Shown here: positions 23,733 through 33,079 of the stretch, one piece after another
Layout of the letters: every line of letters starts with the position of its first letter
Position numbering within the stretch: the stretch's first letter is position 1
NCBI GenBank assembly: GCA_025996865.1
Contig: BNTV01000029.1
Span: 1 to 42,615, forward strand
Origin: Bacteroidia bacterium
Lineage (GTDB): Bacteria; Bacteroidota; Bacteroidia; Bacteroidales; Azobacteroidaceae
Direction: 5' to 3'
Length of the DNA stretch: 42,615 nt
The notes under the pieces: generated by a model
Databases searched by the model: none
Told to the model about the DNA's origin: nothing
What the model saw: the letters and a program-made list of their open reading frames with translations, nothing else
Program-made: the position numbers and the translations under genes

Positions 23733-25343
23733 TTACAATTCATTCTGTTCGCACAGAGGATTAAGCTCTATTTCCGGGTTGGGAATATACCATTGCCATC
23801 TCTTATCTCCGGCAGGTATTTCACGGGGTTGGTCCGTACGGGGTACAGGACTATATCTCCAGAAATTGGAAGCTTCGGGATCTTCATTGGCAGGCATCGC
23901 AGCCAATCCTCCGTTCGGCCATTTTGCCTGGTTATACCCTTCGCGAGGTGCAGGTCCGCGATCCATCGCAAGATTCAAGCGTTTCAAATCGTACCAGCGG
24001 AAACCTTCGCCCCACAATTCGACCCTGCGTTGGAACATTACTTCGTCGATAAGTTCGGCTCCGGTCTTAGTGGATTTAATATATTGCGGGTCGCGGTGAT
24101 GCGCCAAAGGATATAAGGCTGTTGCTGCATCCTCATCGTGGCCACCTGCACGGGCGTATCCTTCGGCAACAATCAGCATCATTTCGGGTAAGCGCATGAA
24201 AGGGATGTCTCGATTACCAATGGTAGCGGGGTCACTAACTAAGAATTTATTGGCCATGTAATTGGCATATTTAGAGTTAGTGCTGGGAGGAACAATAGGG
24301 CGGGGTAGCACAGTGGTAATTCCTCCGTTAGGAAACCATATTGTTTTGCGGATATCTGTGTTGGATATTTTCTTATACAACAGGCTGTTAATAGCTCTTG
24401 GCGTGTTTTGGTTATAAGAAACGTTTTCGTTCGACATGTAACCATGGAAATGCGTTAGGTTGGTTACCGGTAATAAGGACGGATGTGATCCCCATAACCA
24501 TTCCGTATTCGTTTGGTCTGAGAATCGGTTATTAACCGTAGTATAGGTGTCGTCTTGCAATTTGGCGCCGGAATTTGCCACTACCGATTTCGCCGTCTCG
24601 GCAGCTTCTAAAAACTTGCCTTGCGTCAGCAGTATGCGGGCTTTCAAGCCACGAGCTACATGTACATTGATATGCGATTTGTTAGGACGCACTTCACTCG
24701 TTGCCGCCAATAAGCGGATAGCTTCTTCCACATCTTCATTTACCTGTGTATAGACAGTTTCTACAGTAGAGCGTTCGCGAGGGTCGGTAGAGTTATCGTT
24801 GCGCATGACAATACCTAACTGTGTGTTATTGCCTTCCGCTTTGTAGCGTTCTCCCCACATCTGCACCATCGTATAATAGGCGAAGGCGCGATAGAAATAC
24901 GCTTGTCCCTTGATATTGTCTCTCTCGCTCTGCGTACCCGGAAGGGCATCCACTCTTTCCATAATCGTGTTGGAGTTGGAAATCATATACATCAACACAC
25001 GGTAGAAGTGAGCCAAACTGCCTGCGGTAATATTACGGTGGCCCGTCCAAGCAGCTTGCAAGTAGAATTGTGCATTATCATACGTATAGATGAGGTCATC
25101 ACTCATCATCTCACTCCATATCATCAACATGTCGTAACCGCCATAAAAGGCTGAGGAAGATAAACTTCCCGTCCACATGAGTTTATGTATTCCATTCACT
25201 GCCATTATTGCTGTTCCCGTGTTGGCAAATATGGCATCTTCATCGACATTCCGAGTTGATTTTGTATCCAGAAAGTCTTCGCTGCATCCACCGAAAAGGA
25301 AGATGAACGAAGCGATTATTGATAAAAATTTATATTGTTTCAT
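23733..25343 (-). CDS. SusD/RagB-family surface lipoprotein
   Basis: 536 aa. It has a signal peptide with lipobox FGGC (Cys20) followed by SEDFLDT, typical of SusD-like lipoproteins. The tetratricopeptide-like core includes GQAYFYRAFAYYTMVQMWG, and the SusD C-terminal region is marked by RRVELWGEGFRWYDLKR. It ends with the usual WYIPNPEIELNP. SusD proteins cap the SusC barrel on the cell surface and capture ligand. Thirteen base pairs separate it from the susC-like gene upstream. Because the same operon encodes peptidases and an amino-acid carrier but no glycoside hydrolase, a peptide ligand (RagB-like use) is inferred rather than shown. Confidence 0.96.
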   Translation of the reverse strand: MKQYKFLSIIASFIFLFGGCSEDFLDTKSTRNVDEDAIFANTGTAIMAVNGIHKLMWTGSLSSSAFYGGYDMLMIWSEMMSDDLIYTYDNAQFYLQAAWTGHRNITAGSLAHFYRVLMYMISNSNTIMERVDALPGTQSERDNIKGQAYFYRAFAYYTMVQMWGERYKAEGNNTQLGIVMRNDNSTDPRERSTVETVYTQVNEDVEEAIRLLAATSEVRPNKSHINVHVARGLKARILLTQGKFLEAAETAKSVVANSGAKLQDDTYTTVNNRFSDQTNTEWLWGSHPSLLPVTNLTHFHGYMSNENVSYNQNTPRAINSLLYKKISNTDIRKTIWFPNGGITTVLPRPIVPPSTNSKYANYMANKFLVSDPATIGNRDIPFMRLPEMMLIVAEGYARAGGHDEDAATALYPLAHHRDPQYIKSTKTGAELIDEVMFQRRVELWGEGFRWYDLKRLNLAMDRGPAPREGYNQAKWPNGGLAAMPANEDPEASNFWRYSPVPRTDQPREIPAGDKRWQWYIPNPEIELNPLCEQNEL

Positions 25344-25356
25344 ATATATAGATATT

Positions 25357-28300
25357 TTAAAAAGTTATATTTAATCCGAAAGTAAACACTCTGGCAGGAA
25401 GATATACATCGGGATTGCTTGCGTAGCCGGAGAAGATATTTTTACGGGGATAGATACCTTGACGTTTGGTAAATAACAGCAGATTATCGCCGGAAGCATA
25501 CACGCGAAGCCCCTGCACACTGAACTGACGAGTCAACAATTTGGGGAAATCGTAACTTAGGGTTACGTTCGCCAGTTCCAACATATCGGAACTGATAAGC
25601 CAACGGGTGGAAGTGCCAGCATTTAAATCGGGATTTCCAAAGTCTTCTATACGGGGTACATTGGTCACATCACCCGGCTTTTGCCAACGGTTGAGAAGAT
25701 CAATATGTCTGTTAGAACCGGGAAGCGACGATCCCGAAGTACCGACCATCAAGTCGCCGTATCCGCTATCATACATTTTACCACCCAACTGATAACTGAA
25801 TAACAAATTGAGAGAAATGCCTTTCCATGTAACACCGGTTGTAATACCGCCTGATACTTTAGGTGTAGCCACACCCGACCAGTCAAAAATAGCTTCGGCT
25901 ACTTTCGTTGTGTAGGTTTTCCCATCCACTTCAACGAGAGTAGTTGAACTTTCCAATGCAGCTTCTGTGGGCACATAGATGCTATTGCCTGTAGCAGGGT
26001 CCACGCCCGCCCATTGGCGGAGGTAGAACTCATAGCGAGAATGTCCTTCTTCAATTCGGTGAACGCCGCTGTTGTACGGCTCAACGGGTAAATAAGTGAT
26101 TTGATTTTTCAACCAGGTAGCGTTGATACCTACGTTCCATACCCAGTCTTTGGTTTGTATGGGTTTACCATGAAGGTCAACTTCTACTCCCCGATTATAC
26201 ATATCACCTGCATTCATATAAGCAGATGTTAGCGCAGCAGAGGGTGGTTGAGGGATTGAAAATAACAGGTTGCTTGATTGGCGATTGAAATACTCCACCG
26301 TCCCGGACAATCTATTCTTGAACAAATCAAATTCAAGCGCTACGTCGCTGCTGTGCGAAACCTCCCATTGCAATGACGGATTGTTTAATACACGTTCTTT
26401 AATATATCCTGCTTCATCTCCGTTGGCTGATTTCTCGTAAGAAGCCTGCCAGGCGTAGTAGGATCCAATCTCATCATTACCCACTTCTCCATAAGAAACT
26501 CTTAACTTCAGGAGATCAAGAAAAGAGACCGATTCCATGAAGGTTTCTTCATCTATTCTCCATCCAGCGCCCACGGAATAAAAGTCTCCCCACCGGGAAG
26601 CCTTATGGAAGCGAGACGGGGCATCGCGACGTGCAGAAGCCGACAAGAAGTAACGGTTATTATAGTCGTAGTTGACACGGGCAATATATCCTTCTGTACG
26701 GTATGTGTCAGTATAAGAGTTGGGTACACCCGGAGTACTGTAGTTACCAAGCTCATAATTGTCATTTACTATATTCTGGTCTTGCATAGACCCTGACAGA
26801 TAGTTGTACTCGTACTTATAACTTTCATGTCCTGCCAACACATCCACATGATGCTTGTTGAAATCTTTAACGTAAGATAACAATTCATTGAAAGTCCATG
26901 TAGTGGTAAAGGAGTTGCTTTTGGATGCACTACCGGCATTATTCATTTCTGCATAAACGACACCTGCCGAAGAACTCAAATAGGCGTTGGCGCCTACCGA
27001 TCCGTTGAGCGTGAGTTTGAAGTCCTTTAAGAAACGTATTTCAGAATAGACTTTGGCATTCAACGTATTGCGCTTAAAGCCATTGAACAGGTTTTGCAGT
27101 TCTAAAGCCGGGTTGTTGCCTCCAATGTAAGGACGTGTCAATGTATAAAGTCCGTCATCCGTCAAAACGCTGCTACCGAAGTCATAACGCTTATTGCCAT
27201 CCGAATCGTAGATATAATCCTTAGTAACAGGGTGGTGAATATGAATAGGATAAATAGGCCCAATGTACCGGGAGAAACGGAAAGGATTACTGTTTCCTCC
27301 GGAAGATTCGGTTTGTTCGCCAATAGATTTACTGATATTTCCCGACAGCGTTCCTCCTACTTTCAAGAAGGAAGTTATCTGGGAGTTGATATTGGTGTTC
27401 ATCGTGTAGCGGTCGAATTGGGAACCGATAATATATCCTTTTTCGGTCAGGTATCCCACGGATAGATAATAGTCGGAGGTCTTGTTCCCGCCGCTAATGT
27501 TTAGGCCTACGTCGGTGCGGTTTCCTAATTGTTGGATGGCATCCTTCCAGTTTGTATCGTCACCCCATAAAAATTGGGCGTTGGGATTGAGATTCCCATT
27601 GGCGTCCAATACTTGGTCATTAGGCACATTGAAAGGATTGTATATCAAATCATTATTGATTAGGTTTCTTGCTGCATCCTGACCAAAACCCGGAGTAGCT
27701 TGTGCCACTCTTTCTGCTATCTCACCAGAGGTGTGCCCGGCTTTTATAAGCTCGTCTCTCAGATTTTTTATCGCTTTGTTGCGCCAGCTTTCCCAATATA
27801 CTTTGAAATAATCTGCTACACCCAACGTTTTGTAATCCTCAGATTGTTTGGTAGTTATCCCTTGATTTACTTTTGCATTAACCGACATCTTGTTTTTATT
27901 CCCGCTCTTGGTTTGAATCATAATGACACCATTCCCGGCACGTGCACCGTAGAGGGCGGCAGATGAGGCATCTTTCAATACAGTCATACTTTCAATGTCG
28001 CCTGGGTTAATACTGCTGATAGCGTTATCGTAAGGCATCCCGTTCAACACAATCAACGGCGTATTACTTGCCGAAATAGAGCCTAATCCACGAATGTAGA
28101 TGCTGGATTCCGAACCCGGTTGACCGTTGGCGGTCGAAACTTGTACGCCGGGCGTAGCACCGAGCAAGGCGCTTGTAACATTCGTCATCGGACGTTGCTC
28201 AAATTTTTCGGCTTTGATGGCATTTGCAGCTCCGGTAAAAGATGCCTTTTTGGTGGTTCCGTAAGCAACAACCATTACTTCCTCTAATTCGTTGACCGAC

Positions 28301-28590
28301 GATTTCATTGTGATTTTCAATGTGGATTGATTGTTAATGTCCACTTGTTGTGTTTCCATCCCCAGATAAGAAACCGTGATTGATTTGGCATCCGACGGTA
28401 CATCTAAGGAGAAAACACCCTCAAAATTGGTTGCTGTGCCAAAACGTGTCCCTGTTATGGACACAGATGCGCCGATAATCGGTTCGCCGTCGTCAGCAGA
28501 AATAACAGTTCCTGTTATTTTCCTTGTTTGCGCTTGCGCAATGAAAGCAAATAACAAACAACAGATTACAATGTTCAGTTTTTTTGTCAT
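25357..28590 (-). CDS. SusC/RagA-family TonB-dependent transporter
   Basis: 1077 aa. A signal peptide (CLLFAFIAQAQ) is followed by an N-terminal carboxypeptidase-regulatory-like beta domain (GTVISADDGEPIIGASV at ~28-44) and a plug domain (VMVVAYGTTKK, VQVSTANGQPGSESSIYIRG, GNGVIMIQTKSG). The rest is a 22-strand barrel ending in an aromatic residue (FTFGLNITF), the outer-membrane assembly signal. No STN anti-sigma-interaction domain is present. It imports oligomers captured by the adjacent SusD-like lipoprotein using TonB energy. It follows an M14 peptidase gene by 36 bp. The peptidase context suggests oligopeptide uptake, as for RagA of Porphyromonas gingivalis. Confidence 0.96.
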   Translation of the reverse strand: MTKKLNIVICCLLFAFIAQAQTRKITGTVISADDGEPIIGASVSITGTRFGTATNFEGVFSLDVPSDAKSITVSYLGMETQQVDINNQSTLKITMKSSVNELEEVMVVAYGTTKKASFTGAANAIKAEKFEQRPMTNVTSALLGATPGVQVSTANGQPGSESSIYIRGLGSISASNTPLIVLNGMPYDNAISSINPGDIESMTVLKDASSAALYGARAGNGVIMIQTKSGNKNKMSVNAKVNQGITTKQSEDYKTLGVADYFKVYWESWRNKAIKNLRDELIKAGHTSGEIAERVAQATPGFGQDAARNLINNDLIYNPFNVPNDQVLDANGNLNPNAQFLWGDDTNWKDAIQQLGNRTDVGLNISGGNKTSDYYLSVGYLTEKGYIIGSQFDRYTMNTNINSQITSFLKVGGTLSGNISKSIGEQTESSGGNSNPFRFSRYIGPIYPIHIHHPVTKDYIYDSDGNKRYDFGSSVLTDDGLYTLTRPYIGGNNPALELQNLFNGFKRNTLNAKVYSEIRFLKDFKLTLNGSVGANAYLSSSAGVVYAEMNNAGSASKSNSFTTTWTFNELLSYVKDFNKHHVDVLAGHESYKYEYNYLSGSMQDQNIVNDNYELGNYSTPGVPNSYTDTYRTEGYIARVNYDYNNRYFLSASARRDAPSRFHKASRWGDFYSVGAGWRIDEETFMESVSFLDLLKLRVSYGEVGNDEIGSYYAWQASYEKSANGDEAGYIKERVLNNPSLQWEVSHSSDVALEFDLFKNRLSGTVEYFNRQSSNLLFSIPQPPSAALTSAYMNAGDMYNRGVEVDLHGKPIQTKDWVWNVGINATWLKNQITYLPVEPYNSGVHRIEEGHSRYEFYLRQWAGVDPATGNSIYVPTEAALESSTTLVEVDGKTYTTKVAEAIFDWSGVATPKVSGGITTGVTWKGISLNLLFSYQLGGKMYDSGYGDLMVGTSGSSLPGSNRHIDLLNRWQKPGDVTNVPRIEDFGNPDLNAGTSTRWLISSDMLELANVTLSYDFPKLLTRQFSVQGLRVYASGDNLLLFTKRQGIYPRKNIFSGYASNPDVYLPARVFTFGLNITF

Positions 28591-28626
28591 ATTCTTTTTT
28601 TTATTAAATAATAGATTGATAATTCT

Positions 28627-31206
28627 TTACAATAATTGTCCGAACAGGATGGCATTCATAAATAATTTAGTCGTTCCGTACCAATACATGCGGAAATTCA
28701 TATCGTCCGCAAAAACGATTACCTGTCCTTTTCCGTTGGCTTTTGTGATGATAGCCGGAGATCCGGCTATCCTTTGCAGATTTGCAGGGGAAATACATCC
28801 GGATAAATAAGGCGTTTTCAAATAAGACAACGGCGAAACATAAGCGCTTTTTGCGCGCTCAAAAGCCACCGAACCGGTACGGAACACGGCGATTTTCTCC
28901 TGTGTATATCCATAAGCAAGCGGATGAGTAGGGTCGAGCCTGCAATTCAGAATAACGCCGTCAACGGCATTTCCGGCTGTGGCTCCCAAACGCGAGGCGT
29001 ATGATTTATATCCCGAAGAATCAACTTTAGCCGCAGGAATCGTTTTGATATCGGTAAGTTTCGCCTTGTTAGTCCATGTATAAGCGCTTCCGGTAGCAAC
29101 CAATATGCCGCCGGCATCCACCCAATTCGTGATTTTATCGGTTACCGCCTGCGACAAAGCGCGGGTAGGCGTTCCGTCCGCCATAACGAGTACATTGTAT
29201 TTATTCAAATCCGTACTTCCAAGGTTATTGTAGTCAATCAGAACCGGCGGCATTTGGAAACGCTGCCCCAACATCATCCACACTTCCCCCGATTCCGGAA
29301 TGCCCATTCCCGAACCGACAATAACAGCCACTTTAGGTAAACTAATCGGCGTAAAGGAAGGGGAGCCTAAATCAAAATCAGTCATCAATCCCTGATTAAC
29401 GGCATACACATCTACGCCACATTCGGCAGCCAAACGGCTGATTAACCGGTGAATTTCGTCTGTTTTCAACGGCTGATATTGTGCCGGTACCAATATGGTT
29501 CCATAACCGAAATGCAGCGGTTTGCCGTTGTTTGGGCAGGTAAACGGTTTGCTTCCAACCTTTACAATCAGATTGTTTTTCAGCAATTCCACAATCAGTT
29601 TTGGGGTATAGTATTGTGTATTTTCAAAGATGTAGGCAATCGTACTTTTGCCTCCGAGCACTTTTCCAACCGGAAATTCGGGTTTTTCAATCTTTTCGCC
29701 CAACAATCCGGAAACGCTTTTCAATTCATCGTATTGGAGATTATAGGCATGAGGAAAAGTCCAGGTAGAAATGTCATAGAAAGTGCTGTCTTGAAATTCC
29801 GTCACGTTTTCCATGAGGGTTTTTACCGTTGAATAGTATTTTTGATTGACCGGAATAATGTATGAATCGTCCGGATTGTAATTTTTGCCATCAATGGTTT
29901 GTTTTTTCGCCAAACGATATACATCTATGCGGTGGCGTTTAAGGTTTTCAAGGAAATGATACGCAATGGCTTTCGAACCGCGCGCGTTGAAAATATAAGC
30001 CTGAATGGGATCTTTCCCGGCTTCATCTTTAATATCCTGATAATAATTCCGTTGGTATTCGAGCAATTCTTTCTTTAACGCCAAAGCGCCTTGCAGGACG
30101 GAAATACCGGAAAAAGCCTGATTACGGATGGTAGAAGCAAACGACATGTCGCCAAAATTGCGGGTAGGCCGCAAATGCCCGCGGGAAGCCAACTGTTCGT
30201 AAAGAATGGAAACAGAACCGTGTATATCGCCATAAGCGGCGCCTTTGCCGTAATAATAATCGTCGTAACCTTCTTTGGAATAATAGAGCGTTCCGATTTT
30301 GTCTAATGTTTTGGCGCTGTATGCCGTCAGTTTACTTGTCAAATCCTGATTGAGTTGAGGCGTTCTCGGATGTGTTCGTTTCGGATGTCCGGGACTGAAA
30401 TAGTAGCTCCTGTCCCCTCCCTGTTCATGAAAATCGCAAACCACATTGGCCACCCATTCAAAATACATTTCCAGGGCATTCCGGCCTATATCCTGTTGCG
30501 CCATCAGCCAGTCGCGGTTGCAATCCGCCCAATAATGATTGGTGCGGCTGCTGGGCCAGGGTTCGGAAAATTCCCGCGAACTCAAATCCGCCACATCCGG
30601 AAAACTCCGCGACGAATTAACCCAGGAAGCAAAACGGTTGATGCCATCCGGATTCAATCCGGGCGTAAGCACGATTACCATGTTGTCAAGCAGGTTTTCA
30701 ATTTCCGCACCTTGCAGAGCAGCAAGGTAATATGCCACGACCAATGCCGAATTAACGCCCGAAGGTTCATTGCCATGAATGGTGTACATCAGATTTACCA
30801 CTACCGGCATTTTGCTGATGTCCAATTTTTTAGAGTTATTTGCATCGGTCAGCTGAAGATGCTCCTGACGAATATTTTCCAAATTCTTCTGATTTCGTTC
30901 CGAAGTAATGGCGACCTGAATAAACGGGCGGAACTGATTGGTTCGTCCGAATTGTTTGATGGAGACTCTGTCGGAAGCGGAATCCAATGCTTTCATATAT
31001 TCCAACACATTGTTCCAATCCGCATGTTGTTGCCCGATTTCAAAACCAAGTACTGCCTTCGGTAAAGGAATTTGTTGATTGAACGAATAATTGCCTTCGG
31101 GAATAAAATAGTTGATGTCGTGCGGATAATTGCCGGGTTGCGGCTGGGAGAGTGCATTATACTGAAATACAACAACAAGGATAATGCATGTGATAATTTT
31201 TTTCAT
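28627..31206 (-). CDS. Secreted M14-family zinc carboxypeptidase with C-terminal GATase1-like domain
   Basis: 859 aa with a signal peptide (VVVFQYNALSQ). The peptidase domain shows the M14 zinc site HGNEPSG (H144, E147) and the third ligand H260 in CDFHEQGG, with substrate-carboxylate residues NRD at 230-232. The catalytic Glu expected further on could not be placed with certainty. Residues ~620-760 (KVAVIVGSGMGIPESGEVW, VLVMADGTPTR, WVDAGGILVATG) look like a class I glutamine-amidotransferase-like Rossmann domain, often found on large Bacteroidota M14 enzymes. It removes C-terminal residues from peptides in the periplasm or at the surface. The ATG overlaps the stop of the upstream gene by one base (TAATG), a strong sign of coupled translation. 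Confidence 0.92.
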   Translation of the reverse strand: MKKIITCIILVVVFQYNALSQPQPGNYPHDINYFIPEGNYSFNQQIPLPKAVLGFEIGQQHADWNNVLEYMKALDSASDRVSIKQFGRTNQFRPFIQVAITSERNQKNLENIRQEHLQLTDANNSKKLDISKMPVVVNLMYTIHGNEPSGVNSALVVAYYLAALQGAEIENLLDNMVIVLTPGLNPDGINRFASWVNSSRSFPDVADLSSREFSEPWPSSRTNHYWADCNRDWLMAQQDIGRNALEMYFEWVANVVCDFHEQGGDRSYYFSPGHPKRTHPRTPQLNQDLTSKLTAYSAKTLDKIGTLYYSKEGYDDYYYGKGAAYGDIHGSVSILYEQLASRGHLRPTRNFGDMSFASTIRNQAFSGISVLQGALALKKELLEYQRNYYQDIKDEAGKDPIQAYIFNARGSKAIAYHFLENLKRHRIDVYRLAKKQTIDGKNYNPDDSYIIPVNQKYYSTVKTLMENVTEFQDSTFYDISTWTFPHAYNLQYDELKSVSGLLGEKIEKPEFPVGKVLGGKSTIAYIFENTQYYTPKLIVELLKNNLIVKVGSKPFTCPNNGKPLHFGYGTILVPAQYQPLKTDEIHRLISRLAAECGVDVYAVNQGLMTDFDLGSPSFTPISLPKVAVIVGSGMGIPESGEVWMMLGQRFQMPPVLIDYNNLGSTDLNKYNVLVMADGTPTRALSQAVTDKITNWVDAGGILVATGSAYTWTNKAKLTDIKTIPAAKVDSSGYKSYASRLGATAGNAVDGVILNCRLDPTHPLAYGYTQEKIAVFRTGSVAFERAKSAYVSPLSYLKTPYLSGCISPANLQRIAGSPAIITKANGKGQVIVFADDMNFRMYWYGTTKLFMNAILFGQLL

Positions 31207-32429
31207 TATTTCGTGTTTTTAGGCCAGGCGTTTTCAATCAAACTGCAAACGGATTTTCCAAGGCTTTTTATCTCTTTCGGATTGACATGTCCTTCCTTGC
31301 GCCATTTATCAATCGCCGGATTGACTGTTTCAAAAACGGCTTTTTCAACCGGCGCCAATTGTTGCATATATCCCGAACCTTCTTTGTTAAATACTTTGGA
31401 GAAATGCAGGTATTCCTGTCCGTGTCCTCTTTGTACATCGTACAAATTTTCTTTCAAGTCGGCAACCATCGCGCTGATTTTCGACGCCGGTTCTCCGGGT
31501 TGGCGCATCAACAGGGACGGATTGTCTTTTCCTGCCTTTACCCAGGCGGGAATCGCCACTGAGCAGGGAGGATAACCCAAAGCCACCCATATCGTTGTCA
31601 ATTCGGGGTTTTCTCCTTTTTTTACGCCTTGAACGACAGTCGCGCTTGCGGTAGATTTGCGAGGTATCATGTCCGAATCATGGATATAACCATTTTTGAA
31701 CAAATTCAAAGCCTCTTCACTCGTGAAATCAATATCCAAAAGCGAGTGATAGTAACTGCGCGCCAGATGATTAAATATCCACTGCGGAGAAAAATCTTTG
31801 GACGGCAATTGTTTGGCCACTTGATGTTGCGCGTTCTGGTAACGAATATATCCCTCGCCTTTATCATAAAAACCGGTGTATGAAAAATTGGTGTAAATCA
31901 GGTAACCGTTGGGTGCCACAGCTGGGTCGTTGACGTCCAGCATCCGATAACCATCGGTAAACGCTTCAAAGTAAGCGGCATTTCCTTCGGCGTCAATTAC
32001 ACCGAAATTGGCTCTCACTTTCGTCGGTTGGGAAAGCGTATCAAGAAGATGTTGAAAATCGGATACCGTTTTACATATTTCAAGGGCTTTACGCATCACG
32101 GAACCGTTTCTTGAGGATTCCCGATTTTCGGTAAGATTGTAGGAAAGCGTGTTCATGATTGAAAATCCTTCGGAATTTGTACCCATCCACGCACTCGCCG
32201 TTTTATCATTGGTCGAAGTATTTCTTATTACAGCCAACAAGGGAAAACCTTTGTCGTCCGAATAAATCAAACTGTGAGCGGGGATTTCCGTATCGGAATT
32301 TTTCCACATCAGCGGTCGCCCGTCTTTGGTAGCTTTTCCGGAAATGATGATTGTTGTACAGGAGAAAGCTACGACTGAATGGAACAGGAAAAAGCCTAAT
32401 AACAATGTATAATTGAACGTACTTTTCAT
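31206..32429 (-). CDS. Exported N-terminal-nucleophile amidohydrolase (C45/C69-like)
   Basis: 407 aa. The signal peptide ends AFS, and the next residue is Cys24 in CTTIIISGKATKDGRPL. That places a Cys at the mature N-terminus, as needed for an Ntn hydrolase of the C45 acyltransferase, C69 dipeptidase or choloylglycine-hydrolase type. KNSD further on fits the conserved Asn/Asp of this fold. Such enzymes cleave linear amide bonds in dipeptides, N-acyl amino acids or bile salts. Position as first gene of a peptidase-SusCD-transporter operon favours a peptide or N-acyl amino acid substrate. A Bacteroidota promoter lies ~35 bases upstream. Which Ntn family it belongs to is unresolved. Confidence 0.8.
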   Translation of the reverse strand: MKSTFNYTLLLGFFLFHSVVAFSCTTIIISGKATKDGRPLMWKNSDTEIPAHSLIYSDDKGFPLLAVIRNTSTNDKTASAWMGTNSEGFSIMNTLSYNLTENRESSRNGSVMRKALEICKTVSDFQHLLDTLSQPTKVRANFGVIDAEGNAAYFEAFTDGYRMLDVNDPAVAPNGYLIYTNFSYTGFYDKGEGYIRYQNAQHQVAKQLPSKDFSPQWIFNHLARSYYHSLLDIDFTSEEALNLFKNGYIHDSDMIPRKSTASATVVQGVKKGENPELTTIWVALGYPPCSVAIPAWVKAGKDNPSLLMRQPGEPASKISAMVADLKENLYDVQRGHGQEYLHFSKVFNKEGSGYMQQLAPVEKAVFETVNPAIDKWRKEGHVNPKEIKSLGKSVCSLIENAWPKNTK

Positions 32430-32462
32430 GTGATTAAATTAAGATATTTTAATTTCTGAATG

Positions 32463-32496
32463 CAAAAGTAATAAAAATTTTTGTTTTAATAACAAA
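32463..32496 (-). promoter_or_regulatory. Promoter of the peptidase/SusCD operon
   Basis: Minus strand: TTTG (32493-32496), 22 bp, TACTTTTG (32463-32470). It fits the Bacteroidota consensus, with a spacer slightly longer than the usual 19-21. The ATG at 32429 is ~33 bases past the -7 box. Confidence 0.65.
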
Positions 32497-32611
32497 AATA
32501 ATTGCATTATCAATGGCGCGGGTTTTCAGCATAAAATCTTCGGACAGCCCGTCTGCACCGGCAAATAAATCTCATGAAATTCAACATATACGTATTTTTC
32601 TTGAAATTACA
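32497..32611. other. Intergenic stretch with no recognisable gene
   Basis: From the promoter to the left inverted repeat I see no convincing reading frame, RNA or repeat. One minus-strand frame reads EFHEIYLPVQTGCPKIL for a short run and could be a gene fragment, but nothing else supports it. Confidence 0.4.
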
Positions 32612-32748
32612 GGCTAAATATTAAATTAAGGTGCTGAACCCGGAAGACCGTAAGGTCTTCTATTTGGGTAACCCCGCGGCAAGCGAAGCGCAGCCCGGGG
32701 TAGAGCAACCCCTCATCATCCCCTCAACTCCGAGGAGTTGAACTTATT
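32612..32748 (+). repeat. Left inverted repeat (137 bp) of the RAYT remnant
   Basis: Near-perfect inverse of 33075-33215 (four mismatches and one 4-bp gap by hand alignment). The outer 16 bp, GGCTAAATATTAAATT, are exact. Inside are three small hairpins: GAAGACC-GTAA-GGTCTTC, ACCCCG...CGGGGT and CAACTCC-GA-GGAGTTG. GC-rich relative to its surroundings. The structure is like REP/REPIN sequences mobilised by RAYT transposases. Confidence 0.85.
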
Positions 32749-32796
32749 TACTGGGTGTATGACAAATTTCCCAATTAGTGTTTAACGATTATCGGT

Positions 32797-32873
32797 AGAT
32801 GTCTCCATGCGCCTCCTCCTTTCCCTTTTTGCAGCCGCGTCATGTCGACCGAGCGCAGCGAGTGGAGACATCT
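32797..32873. repeat. Second repeat family inside the RAYT remnant
   Basis: An 11-bp inverted repeat AGATGTCTCCA (32797-32807) / TGGAGACATCT (32863-32873) encloses GTCGACCGAGCGCAGCGAG. It lies where the N-terminal part of the transposase should be, so it probably replaced or interrupted it. Confidence 0.55.
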
Positions 32874-32879
32874 TATAGG

Positions 32880-33079
32880 ATGCAAGACCATATTCACCTG
32901 TTATCCGATTTACATCCTTCGGTTGCTTTAGCCGATTACATAAAGGATATAAAAGTGTCAAGTTCAAAAAAAAACAACAAGAACACCATAAAAAGGAAAG
33001 TTTTGTTGACGAGATAAGGCGTCTTTTCAAAGAGAATGGAATTGATTTGGATGAAAAATGGTTTTGGCAGGACGAATAA
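32880..33079 (+). pseudogene. Broken RAYT / IS200-like (Y1, HUH) transposase
   Basis: Two pieces in different frames match the REP-associated tyrosine transposase family. Piece 1 (32880-32965) reads MQDHIHLLSDLHPS then DYIKDIKVSSS, with the His-x-His metal motif in DHIHLL. Piece 2 (32972-33079) reads KQQEHHKKESFVDEIRRLF through EKWFWQDE and a stop. Between them, at a run of nine A, the middle of the enzyme is missing, including the catalytic Tyr expected four residues before the retained Gln (family form YIxNQ). The N-terminus before DHIHLL is also lost. The element cannot encode an active enzyme. It is enclosed by 137/141-bp inverted repeats, and its stop codon lies within the right one. Confidence 0.8.

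Noticed and set aside
30355..31065. 236-codon open frame on the + strand
   Set aside because: It is antisense to the M14 peptidase gene, which has clear zinc-site motifs and a signal peptide.
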